From Alistipes sp. Marseille-P5061 (GTDB lineage: Bacteria > Bacteroidota > Bacteroidia > Bacteroidales > Rikenellaceae), in assembly GCF_900290115.1 (NCBI RefSeq), contig NZ_LT985748.1:87115-151114 (forward strand): a stretch of 64,000 bases of DNA. Direction: 5' to 3'. Every line of letters starts with the position of its first letter. Within the stretch, counting starts at the first letter, position 1. A program made the translations under genes and the position numbers. Shown here piece by piece: positions 59,928-64,000 of this stretch. The notes beneath the pieces were generated by a model, which saw only the letters and a list, made by a program, of their open reading frames with translations, ran no database searches and had not been told where the DNA came from.

Positions 59928-62228
59928 CTATTTGATGCGGAACACGCCGCTGTCGTCGTCGCGGTTCTCGATGCGCTGCCGCATGGCGGCCCGTCTGCGT
60001 CCCGTTCCGAAGCTCCACGAAAGGCTCAGCGCCACGGCGTGGTCCTTGCTCCTCAGGTGGTAGTCCGTGTTGTGGCGTACCACGCTTTCGGGAATGGTGC
60101 GGTTCGAGTATTGGTCCTGCATGAAGGGGAAGAAGCACTGAAGCGCAACGCGCAGGGAGCCGTGCGTATATCCCAGACTGACGTAGGAGGCCTTCTCGAT
60201 GCCGCTCTTGTAGAGCCCCGAAAGATAGGTGCCCCCGAGCTTCTGGTATAGGTCGAACGAGAAGTTCCGGTAATTGGCCGAGAGGTAGAGCGTGACGGGA
60301 AAGCTCCAGCAGCGATAGGTCGCGGATGCCTCCGACGGCTGGAAATGCTGCTGTGCGGCCTCTGCGCTGCCGCCGATGCGCAGGAACTTCCAGGGCGTCC
60401 AGTCCAGATTGAGCTCGAAGCCGCGGCGGATGTCCCGCTTGGCGTTGTCGGTCTGGAGCAGCATGCAGCCGTCGCCCGAACGGTAGGAGTCGAACAGGCT
60501 GTTGCGCGTCTGTTCGTGGAAAAGCGCCGCCTGCAGCGAGAACCTGCGCAGCTGGAGGTCGTAGCTCAGCCTCCAGCTCTGGCGGTGTGCGTTTTTCAGC
60601 TCGGCATTCCCCGTCTGGTAGAAATCGCTCATGAGCAGAATCCGCGCCTCGGACATCTGCTGCATCTTCGGCATCCGGGTGTCGGAGTGGTAGGCCAGGC
60701 GCAGCGTGTTGGCCCGGTCGATGGCGTAGCCGAGCATCACGACCGGCGTGAAGGTGAGGTGGCGGAAGCCGTCCTCACCCGAGCGGATGTCAGCCGTGGC
60801 GCCCAGACTGGCTCGGTAGAGCCATGAATGGAGCTTGCCGCTGATTTCCGCATAGAGGTAGTGCTTTTGCGTGTTGATTCTTTCGCTCTGCGGCTGCCCG
60901 GAGACCGAGTTGCGCAGCCGGTTCGACAGGAAGTTGCATTGGCTGCGGTAGCCGACCGTGAGCTGGGCGCGGGAGAAGCGGTGGAGGTAGGCCGCCTCGC
61001 CAATCAGGCTGCTCTTCCGGTTGTCGAGCAGCATCAGGTCGTCGAATCCCGTGGTGCCGCTCTCCGTCGAACGGGTTCGCTGACGGTTGTCGAAATAGCT
61101 TCCCACAAGGTTGACAACCAGCGTGCTGCGCTCCGAGAAGTATTTCGCGAAATAGAGGTCGAGCGTCGGTACGAGGCTTTCGGTGCGGTCGGTCAGACGC
61201 CCCGTGCGCTCCTCCTGCAGCGTGTTCCGTGCAAAGGAGATGCGTTTGTCGGCCTCCATCCACTCGTTGTCCGTATGGGCCGATGCCTTGATTTGCAGGT
61301 CGTAGCTCTGCTCCCTGCTGCGCGTATAGGTCAACCCGAAGTTGTGCTGGTGGCCCCACTTCAGGCTCTCGCGCAGATAGTCGTAGAGGTAGTTCTCCTC
61401 GCCGATTCGGTAGGCGTAGCGGCCCGTTTCCCGGTTCCGGACCTCCCGTTTCATGTTGATGTGGGCGCCGTAGTGGAACGTGAAGCGATTGTCGCCTCTG
61501 ACGTGGGAGAGTGTGACGGAGGCATTCGAGAACATCTGTCCCAGTGTTCCGTAGAGGTTGCCGCTCCAACCCGCATCGAGCGGTTTGGTGAGGATGTTGA
61601 CCACCCGTTCGGCATCGTTCATGTAGCGAATCGGCGGGACGTCGTAGAGTTCGACCTTGCGTATCTTGTCGGCCGGAATCAGCCTCAAATCCTCGTCCGA
61701 GGCCTTGATGCCGTTGATGAGCAGCAGCAGCCTCTTCCCGTTGACCGTTGCCAGCGCGTCGGAGGTTCTGTCGATGCGGAGATTGGGCAGCGTGGCGACC
61801 AGCTCGCGGCCGTCGGATGCCTGCGCGATTTGGGCCTCGGAGAAGAGGTAGGAGCTTTTGTCGATGCTCCGAATGCTCCGTTCCCCCTCGACAACCACCT
61901 CGCCGATGGACATGGAGTCGCGCTGCAGGAGCAGGTCGCAGCTCCGGCTCCTCGCGGCCTGCAGCCGTGCGGAGGCGGTTTTGTATCCCACGAACGAAGC
62001 CTTCAGCAGATACGCTCCGGGGGCGACCCCCTCGAATGCGTATCGGCCCGAGAGGTCCGAGGCCGTACCCTGCACCATGCTCAGCGTGTCGCTGCCGTGG
62101 AGCAGGACAACGTTGGCAAACGGAACGGGCCGATGCTGTTCGTCGACGATTCGCCCCGAAATCGTCAGGCTCTGTCCCAGACAGAGCTGACAGCCGAGCG
62201 CGGCAATCACTATGGCGAGGATTTTCAT
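59928..62228 (-). CDS. TonB-receptor-like outer-membrane beta-barrel protein with N-terminal CarboxypepD-reg domain
   Basis: The 766-aa protein from ATG 62228 has a signal peptide (MKILAIVIAALGCQLCLG), then a carboxypeptidase-regulatory-like domain at about 22-105 (ISGRIVDEQHRPVPFANVVLLHGSDT...GYKTASARL). A plug-like region follows (IDKSSYLFSEAQIAQ...LVATLPNLRIDRTSDALATVNGKRLLLLINGIKA). The remaining 550 residues are barrel strands, ending ALSLSWSFGTGRRRAAMRQ. This is the outer-membrane beta-barrel family 3 layout, distantly related to TonB receptors. No SusD partner is adjacent, so it is not a typical glycan-uptake pair. Ligand unknown. Confidence 0.88.
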   Translation of the reverse strand: MKILAIVIAALGCQLCLGQSLTISGRIVDEQHRPVPFANVVLLHGSDTLSMVQGTASDLSGRYAFEGVAPGAYLLKASFVGYKTASARLQAARSRSCDLLLQRDSMSIGEVVVEGERSIRSIDKSSYLFSEAQIAQASDGRELVATLPNLRIDRTSDALATVNGKRLLLLINGIKASDEDLRLIPADKIRKVELYDVPPIRYMNDAERVVNILTKPLDAGWSGNLYGTLGQMFSNASVTLSHVRGDNRFTFHYGAHINMKREVRNRETGRYAYRIGEENYLYDYLRESLKWGHQHNFGLTYTRSREQSYDLQIKASAHTDNEWMEADKRISFARNTLQEERTGRLTDRTESLVPTLDLYFAKYFSERSTLVVNLVGSYFDNRQRTRSTESGTTGFDDLMLLDNRKSSLIGEAAYLHRFSRAQLTVGYRSQCNFLSNRLRNSVSGQPQSERINTQKHYLYAEISGKLHSWLYRASLGATADIRSGEDGFRHLTFTPVVMLGYAIDRANTLRLAYHSDTRMPKMQQMSEARILLMSDFYQTGNAELKNAHRQSWRLSYDLQLRRFSLQAALFHEQTRNSLFDSYRSGDGCMLLQTDNAKRDIRRGFELNLDWTPWKFLRIGGSAEAAQQHFQPSEASATYRCWSFPVTLYLSANYRNFSFDLYQKLGGTYLSGLYKSGIEKASYVSLGYTHGSLRVALQCFFPFMQDQYSNRTIPESVVRHNTDYHLRSKDHAVALSLSWSFGTGRRRAAMRQRIENRDDDSGVFRIK

Positions 62229-62253
62229 TGTTTCGGACGTGGGGTAGAGGGAA

Positions 62254-62261
62254 CAAAGATA
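62254..62261 (-). promoter_or_regulatory. -7 box of the barrel protein gene
   Basis: Minus-strand TATCTTTG, 25 nt before ATG 62228. Confidence 0.6.
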
Positions 62262-62349
62262 ATGAAAAAACGGTCGCGCAGCCGCCGCAAGGCAGCGGAT
62301 GGCCGCACCGCCCGGCACCTGACTCCTGCCGCCTGCCGGGCGGCCCGCG

Positions 62350-63045
62350 TCAGCCAATCAGCCTCCGCAGGCGGCTCTCGGGAACGGCGGGAAAGAGCTC
62401 CCGGAAGTGGTCGCGGATGCGCTCGAACGACTCCTCGGGCGTACGCTCGGTCCGAAGCGGGCCGTAGAGCGATTCGGGTGCCATGTAGCGCGCCACGCCC
62501 CAGCCGTAGGGGTTGCCGTGGCGGTCGATGTTGTATTCGAAGTCGGCGATGACCAGCCGTGCCTCCATCTGCAGCCGCGTGAGAATTGGGTCGAGCGATA
62601 TTTTCTCATCCTCGGCCACCTCCGATTCGAGGTCCGTCGCCGTCCGCCGTCCGCGCCCCTTGGCAAAGCCCAGCATCCGGCGCAGCTCCTTGATGGTGGC
62701 CGACCCTTCGGCCAGAATCGTCTGCAGCACCACGTCGTCGAGCGCCGCCGCGTCGTCGTTCGGCGCCAGATGCAGCGAGCGGCGGTAGTTGGCCCAGTCG
62801 GGCAGCCATGCGCGGCTGACGAATCCCGCCTTGCGGTTGAAGAACTTGCCGTAGGCGCACTGCCCGTCGCGGATGATGGGACCCTTCCACTCCCAGGCCC
62901 CCTCCTCGTCGGTAAACCAGTACTCGCGGGCGACCATCTCCTCGATGGAGAAGCCGGGGATGCCGCATCGGAAGAAGGGGAGGAAGCCGAGCTCCAGACA
63001 GCGCTCCTCCACGTCGGTCGGACTTTCCAAAAGGTGTTGTTCCAT
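62350..63045 (-). CDS. AlkZ-related protein
   Basis: The 231-aa protein from ATG 63045 has LGFLPFFRCGIPGFSIEEMVAREYWFTDEE, WEWKGPIIRDGQCAYGKFFNRKAGFVSRAWLPDWANYRR, a helical middle part with IKELRRMLGFAKG, and LVIADFEYNIDRHGNPYGWGVARYMAPESLYG. This order fits the family named AlkZ-related, whose members look like winged-helix relatives of the AlkZ/YcaQ DNA glycosylases. Activity has not been settled and the assignment rests on remembered family patterns. A -7 box (minus TATCTTTG at 63267-63260) lies 214 nt upstream. Confidence 0.65.
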   Translation of the reverse strand: MEQHLLESPTDVEERCLELGFLPFFRCGIPGFSIEEMVAREYWFTDEEGAWEWKGPIIRDGQCAYGKFFNRKAGFVSRAWLPDWANYRRSLHLAPNDDAAALDDVVLQTILAEGSATIKELRRMLGFAKGRGRRTATDLESEVAEDEKISLDPILTRLQMEARLVIADFEYNIDRHGNPYGWGVARYMAPESLYGPLRTERTPEESFERIRDHFRELFPAVPESRLRRLIG

Positions 63046-63259
63046 AATTCAGATTCAGATTCTTTTGTCTCTTTTGCCTCGGACCCGTTTCCGGGCAACG
63101 GCTCCGGACTATGTTTCCGGGTTGCTGCTCTGGGCAGTATCTCCGAGTTGCGCCTTCGGACTATGCTTTCGGCAGTGCCTCCGGCCTCCTTACAGGACGT
63201 GCTTTTTTGCCGAGCACGTTGCGTCCGGCATGCGGCCTTACCCCGGTCGGGTCCTGACG

Positions 63260-63267
63260 CAAAGATA
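63260..63267 (-). promoter_or_regulatory. possible -7 box for the AlkZ-related gene
   Basis: Minus-strand TATCTTTG, giving a leader of about 210 nt. The -33 region is not convincing. Confidence 0.4.
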
Positions 63268-63378
63268 CGATTTTTCCGCATAGCCTCTTCCTTCCCAGCC
63301 GGGAAAACGGTCGGTATCGAACCTGCCGCGTCCGCCGTGTTGTAGGCTAACGGCCAGCCCCGCCCGGCTCTCCTCATC

Positions 63379-63525
63379 GTACCGCGCCCGTGCGGCAGTC
63401 CCGCCTGGCTCCGCCTATCGAGCCGTGCCCATGCACTAGCCCTTGCCGGCTCTGTCCATTGTGCCGCACCCGTGCGCCAGTCTCGCCCGGTCCTGCCCCG
63501 TCCATGCGACAGCCCTGTTCAGACC
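63379..63525. repeat. degenerate tandem repeat, about 41-bp unit
   Basis: Three to four diverged units of the form CCCGTGCGGCAGTCCCGCC...GCTCCGCC follow each other (starts near 63379, 63420, 63461 and 63502). They lie in the otherwise empty GC-rich spacer between the AlkZ-related gene and tRNA-Asp. No protein-like frame or hairpin terminator is visible. Confidence 0.55.
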
Positions 63526-63661
63526 AGGCCATCCTGTCGCGAACTCGTGTCAGCCCCTTCATTGCCGGGGTGTCTGCGGTGCTGCACCCTTGTGACAGGC
63601 GGCTGCAGCGACGGAATTTTGCCCGGCAACCGCTGCTGGAAGAAAAAAAGTGGCGAAAAAA

Positions 63662-63692
63662 TTTGCGGTTTTCAAAAATGGCTGTATCTTTG
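63662..63692 (+). promoter_or_regulatory. promoter of tRNA-Asp
   Basis: TTTG at 63662-63665 and TATCTTTG at 63685-63692, 19 nt apart, 20 nt before the tRNA. A full consensus match. Confidence 0.85.
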
Positions 63693-63712
63693 CACTCGCA
63701 ATACCGAAAAGG

Positions 63713-63789
63713 GGTGCGTTAGTTCAGCTGGTTAGAATACGTGCCTGTCACGCACGGGGTCAGGGGTTCGAGTCCCCTACGCACCGCCA
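63713..63789 (+). tRNA. tRNA-Asp (GTC)
   Basis: It folds with acceptor GGTGCGT/ACGCACC, D-arm AGTTCAGCTGGTTAGAAT, anticodon arm CGTGCCTGTCACGCACG with anticodon GTC, and T-arm GGGGTTCGAGTCCCC. CCA is encoded. It decodes GAC/GAU. Confidence 0.96.
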
Positions 63790-63811
63790 GAGACCGACGA
63801 AGAGTCGGGTT

Positions 63812-63860
63812 AAATAAAGCAAAAGCCTTGTAAACGAGTAGTTTACGAGGCTTTTTGTTT
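63812..63860 (+). terminator. terminator after tRNA-Asp
   Basis: AGCCTTGTAAAC, loop GAGTA, GTTTACGAGGCT, then TTTTGTTTTT. Confidence 0.92.
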
Positions 63861-64000
63861 TTAGATTATCTGCATGAGAAAGCAAAAAACAACCGGTTTC
63901 TGGTGTCCAAATCGGTGGACTTTTTCCGAGGGCCGAATCGTCCACCGAATAAGCATTTAACTCATTGATTTGCATCGTATTTCATCTTGACGCAAAAGGC
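63861..64000 (-). other. right-edge sequence, possible 3' end of a minus-strand gene
   Basis: This AT-richer end differs from the GC-rich flank. On the minus strand a frame enters from beyond the window and stops at TGA or TAA near 63960 (reading KYDANQ or CKSMS at its end), depending on frame. Placement beside a tRNA would suit an integrase gene, but the fragment is too short to assign. Confidence 0.25.

Overview
The window looks like chromosomal DNA from a GC-rich Bacteroidales bacterium, most like Alistipes/Rikenellaceae; the genus is inference. The support is Bacteroidota-type promoters (TTTG, about 19 nt, TAnnTTTG) before most genes and all four tRNAs, few Shine-Dalgarno sites, and typical families (BACON and Big_2 lipoproteins, DUF5686, DUF3575-like, LytTR/LytS pair, TPR-transmembrane-HTH regulators, an IntDOT-like integrase and a Rho with a long disordered insert).

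Layout. 1-6.6 kb: a GH5 mannanase-like gene cut by an in-frame TAG, two tandem membrane TPR/HTH regulators joined and frameshifted, and a BACON lipoprotein with a TGA at codon 4; this stretch is damaged or poorly assembled. 6.7-13.1 kb: an AraC-type regulator flanked by a flavin reductase-monooxygenase fusion and a four-gene operon (Tat-exported ferredoxin-type aldo/keto reductase, Fe-alcohol dehydrogenase with two compensating frameshifts, lipoprotein flavodoxin, exported amidohydrolase). 13.2-15.0 kb: a tyrosine recombinase next to tRNA-Gly with a duplicated tRNA 3' end. 15.2-20.5 kb: acyl-CoA reductase, a pRiA4b ORF-3-like protein, miaA, tRNA-Leu, rho and an S1/P1 nuclease. 20.5-25.4 kb: a 222-bp tandem duplication, then a minus-strand operon (UDP-glucuronate 4-epimerase, polyprenyl-phosphate GT2, tandem LAB_N membrane protein, GT39) that reads as a uronic-acid transfer pathway to an envelope lipid. 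26.3-31.4 kb: a membrane TPR/AraC regulator followed by two paralogous Big_2 lipoproteins, the same layout as the left end. 31.5-34.1 kb: an outer-membrane protein and a metallophosphoesterase behind a 12 x 24-bp repeat, then tRNA-Met.

34.3-45.0 kb is mostly housekeeping and transport: a K+-channel-like protein with an odd filter, mscL, a hotdog thioesterase, a biotin-dependent carboxyltransferase, an SLC5 symporter overlapping a large golvesin/xanthan-lyase-like protein, a GatB/YqeY protein and a BASS transporter. 45.1-51.6 kb is a tripartite MacAB-TolC exporter followed by a LytS/LytTR two-component system. 51.9-63.0 kb holds a DUF486 protein, a HAD phosphatase, a DUF5686 outer-membrane protein, ybaK, an acetyltransferase, an exported flavodoxin, umuDC, a TonB-receptor-like barrel and an AlkZ-related protein. 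The window ends with tRNA-Asp and what may be the tail of a minus-strand gene.

Points that most deserve follow-up: the largely exported redox cluster, the repeated regulator-plus-lipoprotein layout, the uronate-lipid operon, the homologous leader element near 25.9 and 33.6 kb, and the cluster of lesions at the left end, which needs read-level checking before any biology is built on it.
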